Shown here: positions 51,367 to 61,095 of the stretch, piece after piece
Layout of the letters: each line of letters opens with the position of its first letter
How positions within the stretch are numbered: the first letter of the stretch is position 1
NCBI GenBank assembly: GCA_963819175.1
Contig: CAWFVJ010000018.1
Span: 186,001 to 250,000, forward strand
Source of the DNA: CAWBRT01 sp963819175
Lineage (GTDB): Bacteria > Acidobacteriota > Terriglobia > Terriglobales > Acidobacteriaceae
Direction: 5' to 3'
DNA: 64,000 nt
Made by a program: the position numbers and the translations under genes
Notes under the pieces: model-generated
What the model was told of the DNA's origin: nothing
Databases searched by the model: none
What the model saw: only the letters and a program-made list of their open reading frames with translations

Positions 51367-53961
51367 ATGAAGATCAATCAAGTTGCGTGCTGGATGTTTT
51401 CGCTGATGCTTCTCGGACCTTCGGCGGGCTTGGCATCGGCTCAAGAGCGGACGAACGATCCCCTGGCAGATTCTCCGCGGAGTGCTGTTCAGAAGCCTGA
51501 TCAGAGCTCCGGGGTCCAGGAGCGAACGCAAAACCCGTTGTCCGATTCCGTAAACAAGCCTGCCCCGGAGAAGCCAAAAGAAGCGCAGACGAAGAATCCG
51601 TTGTCAGGTGAAGCGTCTGGAGAAGAGCAAAAGACTCCAACGAAACGCGAGGCGCAACTCGAGCGCGGCCTGCCAAAGAACTTCGTGAAAGATCAATTCG
51701 CAATTTGGACCAGTCCAGCCCACGTCAGGACAGCGGATTCGTTGTGGCTGGTTCCGTTTCTCGGGGTCACGGCCGGATTCATCGCGACCGATCGCACAGC
51801 CGTGCGCGGCTTGCCGAACGCCCCGAGCGATGTGAGTCGCTACAAGAATATTTCCGACTACGGCCTATACGGCACGGCTGCTTTTTCGGGCGCGATGTAT
51901 CTCTCGGGGGTGATGTTTAAGGACCCGCATAAGCGCGAGACCGGTTGGCTGGCCGGCGAGGCCGTGCTCGACGGTCTCGTGGTCAATACCGTCATACAGC
52001 AGGCTACGCAGCGGCAAAGGCCGTTCGCTTCCAGTCATCCGGGCGAGTGGTTCCAGCCTTCAGGCGACGCTTTCCCATCTACCCATGCGATGGCGACGTT
52101 TGCGGCAGCGGCAGTCATAACCCGCGAATATCCAGGCTTGCTGACCGATGTGCTGGCCTACGGCACGGCAGGCACGGTGGCATCGATGCGCGTTCTGGGC
52201 CAGCAGCATTCACCCTCGGACGTGGTTGTGGGCGGCATGATCGGGTACCTGATCGGCAGGCATGTGTACGCGGCTCACCACAATCCAGAGCTGCCTGGAG
52301 AGGCGATCGGAACCATCGTGAAGACCAAAGCCGAAGAATCTGGCGGGAGCAGGTTCCTAGCGTCTCCTTATGTTCCGATCGATTCATACGTTTACCCGTT
52401 ATTCGACAGTCTGATCGCTTCCGGCGCAGTGCGCAGCGGAATTCTGGGCCAGCGGCCGTGGACGCGTGCCGAGTGCGCGCGGCTGGTGGAAGAGGGAAGC
52501 GAGCGTGTGAAGGAAGGCTCGCAAGAAGCGCGGATGGTCGATGTGTTGCGAAGGGAGTTCGCAGACAATCTTAAGGCTTCGGATACGCGGCCTTCGAAGA
52601 CGATTTCAATCGATGAGCTCTACACGCGAGCCCAGGTCATCAGCGGAACGCCTCTGAATGACAGCTTCCACTTTGGCCAAACACTCTACGACGATTATGG
52701 CCGGCCTTATTGGAAAGGCTTCAACAACATCTCCGGCATCGCCGGCTCAGCGGTTACGGGAAGATTTGTCATGTACGGCCGCGGCGAGTATCAGCACGCC
52801 CCGGCCGTGCCGGGGTATCCGGCAAGCGTCGTGCAGTTTGAGAACACAGTAGACGGAGTGACGATCCCGCACGGCAATGCCGGGACCGACCAATTTCGCT
52901 TGATCGAAGGCTATGCCGGCGTGCAGTTCAGCAAGCTTTCACTTACCGTGGGGAAAGAGAGCTTGTGGTGGGGGCCGACCGTCAGCGGGCCCTTCCTGTT
53001 CAGCAATAATGCCGAACCGATCTACATGGCGCGGCTATCGCAGACCACGCCGATCCGCCTGCCATGGGTGTTCGGATACTTGGGGGCTTTCAAGTTTGAC
53101 TCATTCTTCGGCAAGCTGTCGGGACACCTGTATCCCGACGGACCCTATACTCACGGCCAGAAGATCAGTCTCAAGCCAACGCCTAATCTGGAACTGGGAT
53201 TTACGCGAACCATGATCATCGGCGGAAATGCGGGTGCGATGTGCGGTTTCCCAGGTACATGTCCGGGACATCCACTGACGTTAGGGTATTTTGGGAATGG
53301 ATTCACCAGTGTGGGAGATGCCAGCACTCCTCTCGGTTCTGTGCCGGGAAGCGCGCAAGACGTGGGAGATCGCCGGGGCGGTTTAGATTTCACATACCGG
53401 GTGCCCGGATTACGAAACTGGCTGACTCTTTATGGAGACTTCTTTACCGACGACGATCCGTCTCCGTTGGCTAATCCTCGCCGGTCGGCAATCATGCCGG
53501 GTATCTACTTGAACAAGTTCCCGTTCCTGCACAAACTTGATTTCCGCGCTGAAGCGCCCATGACTGCCCAGGCGGCTATTAGTCAATACGGGGGCCAATT
53601 CTTCTACTTCAATGGTGCCTTTCGTGACGGTAATACCAACAAAGGGATCATACTCGGGGATTGGATTGGAAGGCAGGCGAAGGGACTCTATCTTTCTAGT
53701 CGATATTTGATTTCTCCGATGGCCAATATCCAGTTTTCATTCCGCAATCAGGTTACCGACCCGGCGTTTATTCCCGGCGGGGGAACGTTGAACGACTTCC
53801 GCGTCACGGCCGAGTTCCCCCTGGGGCAGTTGTTCAGGCTATCGAGCTTTGTGCAATACGAGCGCTGGAATATTCCGCTGCTGGCTTCGGGCGCGCAACA
53901 CATCGTCACAAGCTCAGTCGAACTGAAGTACCGGCCAAACTGGCGCTGGCACGGAAACTGA
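51367..53961 (+). CDS. PAP2 phosphatase fused to a Wzi-type capsule-assembly beta-barrel
   Basis: 864 residues. Signal peptide to about residue 27 (MLLGPSAGLASAQE), then a low-complexity Pro/Lys stretch with repeated NPLSD-like units. PAP2 domain at about 190-315: RQRPFASSHPGEW, DAFPSTHAMATF and RVLGQQHSPSDVVVGG match the three phosphatase motifs (K/RxxxxRP, PSGHS-like, SRxxxxxHxxxD). From about 335 a Wzi-like barrel follows (GQRPWTRAECARLVEEG, LTVGKESLWWGPT). Wzi helps to attach capsule at the outer membrane; PAP2 enzymes dephosphorylate undecaprenyl pyrophosphate. The fusion suggests coupled lipid-carrier recycling and capsule display in the envelope. Confidence 0.85.
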   Translation: MKINQVACWMFSLMLLGPSAGLASAQERTNDPLADSPRSAVQKPDQSSGVQERTQNPLSDSVNKPAPEKPKEAQTKNPLSGEASGEEQKTPTKREAQLERGLPKNFVKDQFAIWTSPAHVRTADSLWLVPFLGVTAGFIATDRTAVRGLPNAPSDVSRYKNISDYGLYGTAAFSGAMYLSGVMFKDPHKRETGWLAGEAVLDGLVVNTVIQQATQRQRPFASSHPGEWFQPSGDAFPSTHAMATFAAAAVITREYPGLLTDVLAYGTAGTVASMRVLGQQHSPSDVVVGGMIGYLIGRHVYAAHHNPELPGEAIGTIVKTKAEESGGSRFLASPYVPIDSYVYPLFDSLIASGAVRSGILGQRPWTRAECARLVEEGSERVKEGSQEARMVDVLRREFADNLKASDTRPSKTISIDELYTRAQVISGTPLNDSFHFGQTLYDDYGRPYWKGFNNISGIAGSAVTGRFVMYGRGEYQHAPAVPGYPASVVQFENTVDGVTIPHGNAGTDQFRLIEGYAGVQFSKLSLTVGKESLWWGPTVSGPFLFSNNAEPIYMARLSQTTPIRLPWVFGYLGAFKFDSFFGKLSGHLYPDGPYTHGQKISLKPTPNLELGFTRTMIIGGNAGAMCGFPGTCPGHPLTLGYFGNGFTSVGDASTPLGSVPGSAQDVGDRRGGLDFTYRVPGLRNWLTLYGDFFTDDDPSPLANPRRSAIMPGIYLNKFPFLHKLDFRAEAPMTAQAAISQYGGQFFYFNGAFRDGNTNKGIILGDWIGRQAKGLYLSSRYLISPMANIQFSFRNQVTDPAFIPGGGTLNDFRVTAEFPLGQLFRLSSFVQYERWNIPLLASGAQHIVTSSVELKYRPNWRWHGN

Positions 53962-53989
53962 GGCAAACGTCAGCCATTAAGAACCCGAG

Positions 53990-54177
53990 GCAGGGCCGCG
54001 AAAATCGTGCTGAGCAAAGAGCGATGCGCTAGACTATATGCGAGACGCAAGGCGGAAGAGTGCACGAATGCGGATTCCGCACGTAGGGCGTTTTGCGGCA
54101 GCTTGTCGGCCGGGCGTGACCTGAGTGCGGTAGATGTGTGTCTGGAAATACATCCCTGAGATAGCTTATTTGTAATT
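53990..54177. repeat. Duplicate of the rfb upstream region
   Basis: GAAAATCGTGC and GATGCGCTAGACTATATGCG match 47565-47600, and the spacing to the following rfbB-like ATG is about the same. It shows that the second rfb block was copied together with its promoter. Confidence 0.65.
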
Positions 54178-55330
54178 ATGACTGATTGTATTTTTGTAAC
54201 CGGCGGAGCAGGATTCATCGGATCGAATTTCGTACTCCAATCGATCTGCCGAGCCGGCAGCAAGACCATCAACTACGACAAGCTGACGTACGCTGGCAAC
54301 CTAAAGAATCTGATCAGTCTCCAGAGTGACCCAAGGCATGTCTTTATCCGCGGTGACGTCAATGACGCAGAGGCTTTGGCCGAGACCTTGGTTAAATATC
54401 AACCGGAGGCCATTGTTCATTTCGCGGCTGAAAGCCACGTTGACCGCTCCATCCTTGGTCCGGAAGAGTTCATAAGAACGAACGTTACGGGCACCTTCCA
54501 TTTGCTGGAAGCGGCGCTCGCTTACTGGAAATTGCTTCCGGACAAGCGACGCGAACGTTTCCGCTTTCTGCACGTTTCAACCGATGAGGTCTATGGTTAG
54601 CTTGGCCCAAGCGACCCGCCATTTGCGGAGACGACTCCCTATGCTCCCAACAGTCCATACTCGGCTTCCAAGGCGGCATCAGATCACTTCGTAAGGGCGT
54701 ATCACAGCACTTACGGGCTCCCTACAATCACGACGAACTGCTCCAACAACTATGGCCCGTTTCAGTTCCCGGAGAAGCTGATTCCGCTGGTGATCGTGAA
54801 CGCCCTGGCTGGCAAATCGCTGCCGGTGTATGGTGACGGCAAAAACGTTCGTGATTGGCTATACGTGGGCGACCACGGCGAAGCGATCCGGAGCGTGCTT
54901 GTGAACGGCAGGCCCGGCGGAGACCTATATAATAACATCGGCGGCCATAACGAGATGAGCAATATCGACGTGGTGCGGGCGATTTGCGGTATGTTGAACG
55001 AATTGCGCCCAAGCACTGGGATTGGGGATTATTCGTCGCTGATTACGTTTGTGAAAGACCGCCCCGGGCACGATCGGCGGTATGCGATTAATTGGAACGT
55101 ATGAAGCATTGTTTGAAGCGACCATGTTCATTCGAACGATTGAGCGACGGCAAGGATTCAAAGTGGCCTGCCCGGAAGAGGTGGCGTTGCGCTGTGGTTT
55201 GATCGGTCCCGAGCAATTGGAGAGAATACTTGCGGGAATGTCGAAGAATCCCTATGCGGATTATCTGCGGATAATCCTCCAGGAATTCTACGCCGCTGGT
55301 CGCCAACCTTCGGCAGTCACGTAGTCGGCG
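54178..55330 (+). pseudogene. Collapsed second rfb copy (rfbB joined to 3' rfbA and a piece of rfbC)
   Basis: Begins as a full rfbB paralogue (MTDCIFVTGGAGFIGSNFVL) but has TAG at 54598-54600 right after STDEVYG. Reading on, LGPSDPPFAETTPYAPNSPY continues to DRPGHDRRYAIN near 55090. There, mid-gene, it fuses to the rfbA end (GTYEALFEATMFIRTIERRQ to YADYLRIILQEF), then at about 55290 to rfbC sequence (the RRWSPTFG region). So two internal deletions collapsed rfbBAC to 1.15 kb. No functional product is expected except perhaps a truncated 140-residue N-terminal domain. Confidence 0.88.
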
Positions 55331-55425
55331 GATTATGGACGAGGCATTTGCGTGTCCCACTCCACATTCGCTAACTGCAGGCGGATGTGGGCCTCCTGAG
55401 AGTGAAAGCGAATAACTACCCCACG

Positions 55426-56745
55426 TCACAGGTCAATGTCGAGACCGTTCTTTGCACGTATCGATTTCTTAATGGCTGTGTACGACATGAGCAGGAGGGC
55501 AAAATAGCCCACCATCATGCTGGCGGTATAGGCTGCAATAACGATCTTAGGCCCCGAACCCCATTTGTGCGCAGCCAGCATGGCTCCGGCAACGAGCACC
55601 AACCGTCCCGCATCCCACCCGAAACGCCAGCTCTGACGCTCCAGCATGGTGAGGGTCGCATCGATCGGACCGGCAACAAATGCGATCAAATCCATGAATG
55701 ACAGAATCCTCGCATACTCTCCGGCTTCTCTCCACTGCGGCCCAAACACGAACGCAAAGATCGAGGGTCCGAAAGCCGTGAGGGTACAGCAGGTAATGAT
55801 TGGAATGAAATAGATCTTCTTAATCATCTTCTCAAAGAGCAGTTTGAGAGACGTGGGATCGGAGAGAGCCAGTGGAGCGCCTTCGCTGGCGTAGACCTGT
55901 TGCAGGGACTGCCCAATGAGTACCGATGGCGCTGCCAAAACCCTGTCTACAAGTGCGAACCATCCCGTCACGGTAGGGCCAAAGAAGGTCGCCAGAAGCA
56001 GACTCGGAATGGCGGGTGCGACGCTGTTCAGGAGTCCGCTCAAGCCCAGGACCAGCGGGAAGTTCTTGTAACGTTTCGCCGCCGTCCACATCCCCGAGCT
56101 GTTGACGGCAGGCGTCAGATGCCGGCTGTCACGGTAAAACTCGCGTACGAAGGAACCAGTGCCATTGGCGCGGGCGATCGTTTCACCCACTAGCAGGCCG
56201 GGCAGCCCGAATTTCAATAGTCCGGCGGCAAGCTGGATTGTGAATCGTGAAGCGACTTGTAGCACCTTGGTTCGGGCCACGGAAGCGAACTTCTTGCGCC
56301 GGAGGCTCCAATAGCTCAACGCCTGATAGAAACCACCGCCAGCCAGACAGAATGGAAGAAGCCATAAATACGGGGAGAGCCCTCGTGCATGTGCAAGTAC
56401 CCACGGGTGCTTGGCGAATATCAGGACCACACCCATCAGAACCGAAGATGTGGCGACAACCGTGAAAATTGCCACCGCCAGCAGATTAACGGCGGTGTCA
56501 TCGTCTTCAGGAAGCAGGATCGCCATTTCGTATCGTCCGGCGGCGATTGCGGACAACACGGTGAGGATCGAAGTAAAGACCTGAAGATAACCAAAGTCTT
56601 CCACGCGGTAGATGCGCGTCAAAACTGGGCTGAGCGCGAAGGCGATGACCTGTGCGATGATCGTTCCGCCCGCAAGTATGGATGCGCTTCTGCGAAGGCC
56701 GCCCTTTGGGAAGTGTCGATCCAGAAAACTTTTGATTCTCGTCAT
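55426..56745 (-). CDS. Polysaccharide flippase, Wzx/MATE-like
   Basis: 439 residues with 12 or more predicted membrane helices. Starts RSASILAGGTIIAQVIAFAL, then ALSPVLTRIYRVEDFGYLQV, typical of the Wzx branch (polysaccharide biosynthesis protein). The family moves lipid-linked repeat units across the inner membrane. It faces the rfb remnants on the opposite strand and, with the adjacent sugar genes, belongs to an exopolysaccharide or O-antigen locus. Intact. Confidence 0.9.
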   Translation of the reverse strand: MTRIKSFLDRHFPKGGLRRSASILAGGTIIAQVIAFALSPVLTRIYRVEDFGYLQVFTSILTVLSAIAAGRYEMAILLPEDDDTAVNLLAVAIFTVVATSSVLMGVVLIFAKHPWVLAHARGLSPYLWLLPFCLAGGGFYQALSYWSLRRKKFASVARTKVLQVASRFTIQLAAGLLKFGLPGLLVGETIARANGTGSFVREFYRDSRHLTPAVNSSGMWTAAKRYKNFPLVLGLSGLLNSVAPAIPSLLLATFFGPTVTGWFALVDRVLAAPSVLIGQSLQQVYASEGAPLALSDPTSLKLLFEKMIKKIYFIPIITCCTLTAFGPSIFAFVFGPQWREAGEYARILSFMDLIAFVAGPIDATLTMLERQSWRFGWDAGRLVLVAGAMLAAHKWGSGPKIVIAAYTASMMVGYFALLLMSYTAIKKSIRAKNGLDIDL

Positions 56746-57027
56746 CGAAGCCCTTGCTTCACGCGCGTTGCCGTCGAGCGAACATCAAAGTTGATTTCGC
56801 CAGCTTCGCAGATCAGCCGGGATCGTGCAAGCGAGCGGCGTATGTGCCCGTACCGAGTTTCGAGCCGACTAAACACTCGGCGAGAGAGTAGCGTGTTCGA
56901 ATTCAGCAGACGCAAATTAAGAGCCTGTTACCACGGCCTCCGCTTGAGCGGACAACGGCCCCTATCAGATGTGGAGTAAGAAGATGACTTACCGAGCACT
57001 CGTTTTACGCGACGGAGATCTCCATGC

Positions 57028-58196
57028 TAGTGTAGTGCGTCATACAGATTGACGTTTATTCAAGGTGCGACGTGCGCGTTTCACTTTTTCCAAGATGTCA
57101 GTGGCTCGGGCAGTCCAGATGAATGGTTTGGGATTCTCGTTGTGTCGGTCGATGTAGGTGCCGATGGCCATGATGAGTTCTTCCAAGTCGCGGAAGACAC
57201 CGCGACGCAACCGATTGTGGGTCAAGTCGCGAAAGAAACGTTCCACCATGTTCAGCCACGACGCGCTCGTGGGAGTAAAGTGCAGATGAAAGCGCGGATG
57301 CCGCGCCAGCCACCGCTGCACTTTGGGGTGCTTATGGGTGGCGTAGTTGTCGCAGATGAAGTGGAGTTGCCGATCCGCCGGAATGGTCTGGTCGATGAGA
57401 CGGAGAAACTTGAGCCATTCCTGATGGCGATGCCGCTCTTGGCACAAGCCAAAGACTTCGCCGTTGGCCGCATTCAGCGCGGCAAACAAGGTGGCGGTGC
57501 CGTTGCGTTTGTAGTCATGCGTCATGGTGGCGCCGCGCCCCCGCTTCAGCGGCAAGCCGGGCTGAGTACGATCCAGAGCTTGAATCTGGCTCTTCTCGTC
57601 CGCGCACAGCACCAGAGCGTGCTCGGGCGGATTGAGGTACAGACCGACGATGTCTTCCAGTTTCTCGGCAAACTGTGGATCGTTGCTGACCTTGAAGGTT
57701 TCGACACGATGCGGTTTCAACCCGTGGGCTCGCCAGATGCGCCGCACGCTGGCTTCGCTGATGCCCACGGCCGCTGCCATGCTGCGCGTGCTCCAGTGGG
57801 TGGCGTTAACCGGGTGCTCGCGCGTAGTCATGGTCACCACACGTTTAGTCAGGCGGGCGCCGATCTTGGGTTTGCGGCCAGTCCGGGGCGCGTCTGTCTC
57901 CAATCCGGCAACGCCCAACGTGAGGAAGCGCTTGCGCCACCGGGAAACCTTTTTCGGCGTGACGGCCATAGCGGAGGCAATTTCTTTATCCTGCTGGCCG
58001 GAGGCCGCCAACAACACGATACGAGCACGCTCCGCTACCCGCACCGGGAGAGATCGACTCCTGGCTTGCGATTCCAACACCATCCGTTGCTCGAGACTCA
58101 ACGTAATGGCAGGGGCTGTGCGCATCCGTGACCGTATCCTCAATTGTAAGATGCGCACAGATTTATAATGGTTGTTAATTATGACGCACTACACTA
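57028..58196. mobile_element. Intact IS630-family insertion sequence
   Basis: Ends TAGTGTAGTGCGTCAT (from 57028) and ATGACGCACTACACTA (58181-58196) are perfect inverted repeats of 16 bp, with TA at both borders as the target duplication. A single transposase gene fills the interior. The element separates the flippase from the beta-helix gene. Confidence 0.93.
57040..58158 (-). CDS. IS630-family transposase
   Basis: 372 residues, uninterrupted. N-terminal helix-turn-helix (IASAMAVTPKKVSRWRKRFL) and the RRIWRAHGLKPHR segment. Catalytic DDE: ALVLCADEKSQIQALDR, FICDNYATHKHPKVQRWL and WLNMVERFFRDL. Length is typical for single-ORF IS630. As all three acidic residues are present and both ends are perfect, the element is probably active or recently active, and could mobilise the MITE at 4384. 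Confidence 0.95.
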   Translation of the reverse strand: MRILQLRIRSRMRTAPAITLSLEQRMVLESQARSRSLPVRVAERARIVLLAASGQQDKEIASAMAVTPKKVSRWRKRFLTLGVAGLETDAPRTGRKPKIGARLTKRVVTMTTREHPVNATHWSTRSMAAAVGISEASVRRIWRAHGLKPHRVETFKVSNDPQFAEKLEDIVGLYLNPPEHALVLCADEKSQIQALDRTQPGLPLKRGRGATMTHDYKRNGTATLFAALNAANGEVFGLCQERHRHQEWLKFLRLIDQTIPADRQLHFICDNYATHKHPKVQRWLARHPRFHLHFTPTSASWLNMVERFFRDLTHNRLRRGVFRDLEELIMAIGTYIDRHNENPKPFIWTARATDILEKVKRARRTLNKRQSV

Positions 58197-58282
58197 GCAT
58201 CCTCACCATTGCTTTACAGGGACTTTCTCGCTGATATGCTGCGCTGTACTTGCTGAAAGAAATTCGTGTTCCGGAGATGGTC

Positions 58283-59548
58283 ATGAAACACGCATTTGTT
58301 GTTGCTGCTGTATTGTTGATCTCAATCCGCTGTGTCGCAGCTGATTTTTGCACAACCCTAAACGCCGCGATGCGCGCCTTGCCGGCCAACGGCGGAGTGG
58401 TCGATATGAGCTCCGCGGTCGGCACTCAGACCTGCCGCAGCAACCCGTTTAATCGGGTCAATGTTCCAGTGACCCTTCTCCTGGGGAACCTGGCGATTAT
58501 ATCGTCCGCACAGTGGACTATTTCTTCTAATGTAACCGTACGAGGAGCTAGTCGCAGCGGCACGACAATCACTTTCCAATCAGGGGACGACTCTTTAGTG
58601 ATTCCAGCAAACGCAACCGACGTTGACTTGGGATATCTCGATCTGGTTGGCACAGCCAATACTGGGAGACTCATCAACGCCGCAGGGAGTTATATCCGCA
58701 TTCATGATTTGAAAGTGAGCGGAGCGGTGCATGCGCCAGCGACTAATGCCATGGCTGGAATCTTTGTCATGGGGGGACAGGATATTTGGATCGAAAAGAA
58801 CACCCTTGCCGGCAATGGGAATAGTGCCGAAGGGTATGACATTGTGGCTTATACCACAGGCAATTCTCGCATCCACATGCGCAATAACCAAATCTCCAAC
58901 TCATTTACGCAAACATCCATCGCCTGCTATGACTGTGTCGATTCTGACGCAATTGGCAACCAGGTGAACCAAAACAACATTTTGTCGGCTTATAAACTGG
59001 GCTACGGAATATTGTTTTATGGGCAGGATGCCAGAATCGACAGAGTTCGAATCGAGCACAACAACGTGACGAACACAGCTGGGAGCGGCATTTATTGTCA
59101 GGCCTGCTCTTACACGTCCATCGCTAATAACGTAGTGTCGTTTGCGGCTCAGCAACGGCCGGACCTCCAAGAGCCCGTGGGGTGCGTCGCTCTGAATGAC
59201 TTTGATCACGGTGCACTCACTGGAAATGTGTGTAACTGGTCTGGTAAAGATGGTTTTGGAATTGCGTCGCCCGGTGTGAGCGCAAGCGTTTTTAGCGGTA
59301 ATACCGCGCACGTTTGCTTGGGTAACGGGTTCAATTTTCGTAGCACGGGAACGTTGGTTGGGCTGGTTGTCACAGGAAATGTCGTCGATAGGGTGAACGG
59401 CTATGGCTTCAACATATTACCTGGAACGTTGGTGCAGGATCTAGTCCTTGCCAATAACATCTTTCTTCCTGATTATAACGGCCATGCGAGCAATATCAAT
59501 CAGGAGAATTGTAACGGCGGCTGCATCATTGCCAACAACACTTTTTAG
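58283..59548 (+). CDS. Exported right-handed beta-helix repeat protein
   Basis: 421 residues from ATG 58283 with GGAG upstream; signal peptide MKHAFVVAAVLLISIRCVAA. The remainder shows repeating beta-helix rungs rich in Asn, Gly and short hydrophobic strands (NTLAGNGNSAEGYDIVAY, RVRIEHNNVTNTAGSGI, GLVVTGNVVDRVNGYGF). Such proteins are polysaccharide lyases, epimerases or surface glycan-binding proteins. It has Cys pairs (YDCVDS, YCQACSY) which may form disulphides. Its place in the polysaccharide locus suggests action on the glycan; the reaction is unknown. Confidence 0.82.
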   Translation: MKHAFVVAAVLLISIRCVAADFCTTLNAAMRALPANGGVVDMSSAVGTQTCRSNPFNRVNVPVTLLLGNLAIISSAQWTISSNVTVRGASRSGTTITFQSGDDSLVIPANATDVDLGYLDLVGTANTGRLINAAGSYIRIHDLKVSGAVHAPATNAMAGIFVMGGQDIWIEKNTLAGNGNSAEGYDIVAYTTGNSRIHMRNNQISNSFTQTSIACYDCVDSDAIGNQVNQNNILSAYKLGYGILFYGQDARIDRVRIEHNNVTNTAGSGIYCQACSYTSIANNVVSFAAQQRPDLQEPVGCVALNDFDHGALTGNVCNWSGKDGFGIASPGVSASVFSGNTAHVCLGNGFNFRSTGTLVGLVVTGNVVDRVNGYGFNILPGTLVQDLVLANNIFLPDYNGHASNINQENCNGGCIIANNTF

Positions 59549-59884
59549 TAATGCGAGCACCACGACAATGCAGTGACGGCTTGGCGACGCAGGATTTGGC
59601 TGCGGGCAGTGCGAGACACCTGAGGCGAGCAGTCGTGGTCCACAGGAGGCAGCGTGACGTGGCCTTGGGCAAGGTGATTTGGGAGGCTCTTGTCGGTATA
59701 CGATAAGCCCCCCTCGACACAGGGCGCGGCTGTGTTGCATCGCGGCAAACCTCATTGTGCTGCCTTCGGAACCCACGCCGGCCCATTGCTGGCCAAGAAA
59801 TGAGGTTGTTGCACCGGAAGCATAGTAAAATGCAGGAGGTAAACTCGTTCCAACTATCTGTAATTTTATAGAGGCCATGCTTTC
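59549..59884. other. Gap without a convincing gene
   Basis: About 335 bp between the beta-helix and glycosyltransferase genes. Open frames exist on the minus strand but have no recognisable motif or start context. The last 60 bp are AT-rich (CTGTAATTTTATAGAGG) and probably hold the promoter of the downstream genes. Confidence 0.5.
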
Positions 59885-61095
59885 ATGCGTGTTGTCATTC
59901 TTTGCGAGACCTTTTCAAGAAAAATGGGGTATCTTGACAATACCTTATCTAAATACATGGCACGCGAAGGGGCCGACGTACACGTTGTCTCCGCTGATCT
60001 GCCGCCGTATTACCAGCTTGAGGATTTCAACAAGAATTACCAGGAATTCATCGGAGACGGGGCTCTGACGCCGGGAACTGTCGAGCGTCACGACGGTTTC
60101 ACCCTGCATGTGCTGGGGCATAGGAAAGTATTCGGCTATGTTCGCCTTATTGACCTCAAGCGTAAGTTGAAGGAAATTAAGCCGGACATAGTACAGGCTT
60201 CGGTCGCCATCGGCTGGTTGCCGCTGGATGCAGCGTTGATCAAACTGCAACTTGGGTACAAGTTGTTTACCGGAAACCACACTACGGCTTCGGTGTTTCC
60301 GCTGGCGACGCGTCCCCACAATCTTTGGGATGCGGAACGGTTACGCGCGATTGCGCTACGTTCGGTGCCGGGATACGCGATTAGTTTGCTGACGAGCAAG
60401 TGTTACGCCGCCACCGTGGACTGCGCCGACGTCGCGGTGCGATTCTTTGGCGTGCCGCAGAGCAAGATCGACATATGCCCGCTCGGGGTGGACACGGAAC
60501 TTTTTCAACCGATACGCGGCGAAGCCGATGAACGCGATCGTCAACAGTTACGAGCGAGGCTGGGTTTTTCCGATAGCGAGATCGTCTGTATCTATACAGG
60601 GCGCTTCACGAACAACAAGATCCCGTGCTTCTAGCCCAGGCGATCGATCGCCTGATCGAGAGGGGCGAGCCGTACCGGGGACTATTTGTCGGCAATGGTG
60701 CTCAGGCTGAAGCTATCGGGCGGCACCGTGGGTGTGTGGTCCATCCCTTTGTGCCCGTCACCGAACTGCCGCCATTGTTCCGCGCGTCCGAAATCGGCGT
60801 CTGGCCTACGCAAGAATCCATGTCGATGCTGGATGCCGCCACTTGCGGTCTGCCGATCGTCGTTAATGACACATTGAAGGCGAGAGAACGAATCGAGGGG
60901 AACGGCGTTACCTACCGGCTCAATGACCTTGACGATCTGATACGAGTGATTCTGTCCCTGCGCTCGCCAGAGTTGCGTCGCACGCTCGGCTGTCACGGGG
61001 CGGAGAAGATGCGAAGTGAGTTCAGTTGGAAATCGATTGCGCAGCGCCGGCTGCGTGACTACAAAGTCGCCTTGAATGGCCGGGCACAACGATGA
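59885..61095 (+). pseudogene. GT4-type glycosyltransferase, one frameshift
   Basis: The first part from ATG 59885 (MRVVILCETFSRKMGYLDNT, HNLWDAERLRAIAL, VDTELFQP) breaks after YTGRFTNNK. One G is missing near 60622 (AAGATCC for AAGGATCC); the second part continues as DPVLLAQAIDRLIERGEPY, FVGNGAQAEAIG, VWPTQESMSMLDAATCGLPIVV (the E-x7-E-like GT-B donor site) to 61095. Repaired length is about 403 residues. It probably adds a sugar to the exported glycan. Overlaps wecB by 4 nt. Confidence 0.85.

Noticed and set aside
57049..58131. 360-codon plus-strand frame
   Set aside because: Antisense of the intact IS630 transposase; no motif of its own.
59545..59748. 67-codon minus-strand frame between beta-helix and glycosyltransferase genes
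   Set aside because: No ribosome-binding site, no recognisable motif, and composition typical of random GC-rich sequence.
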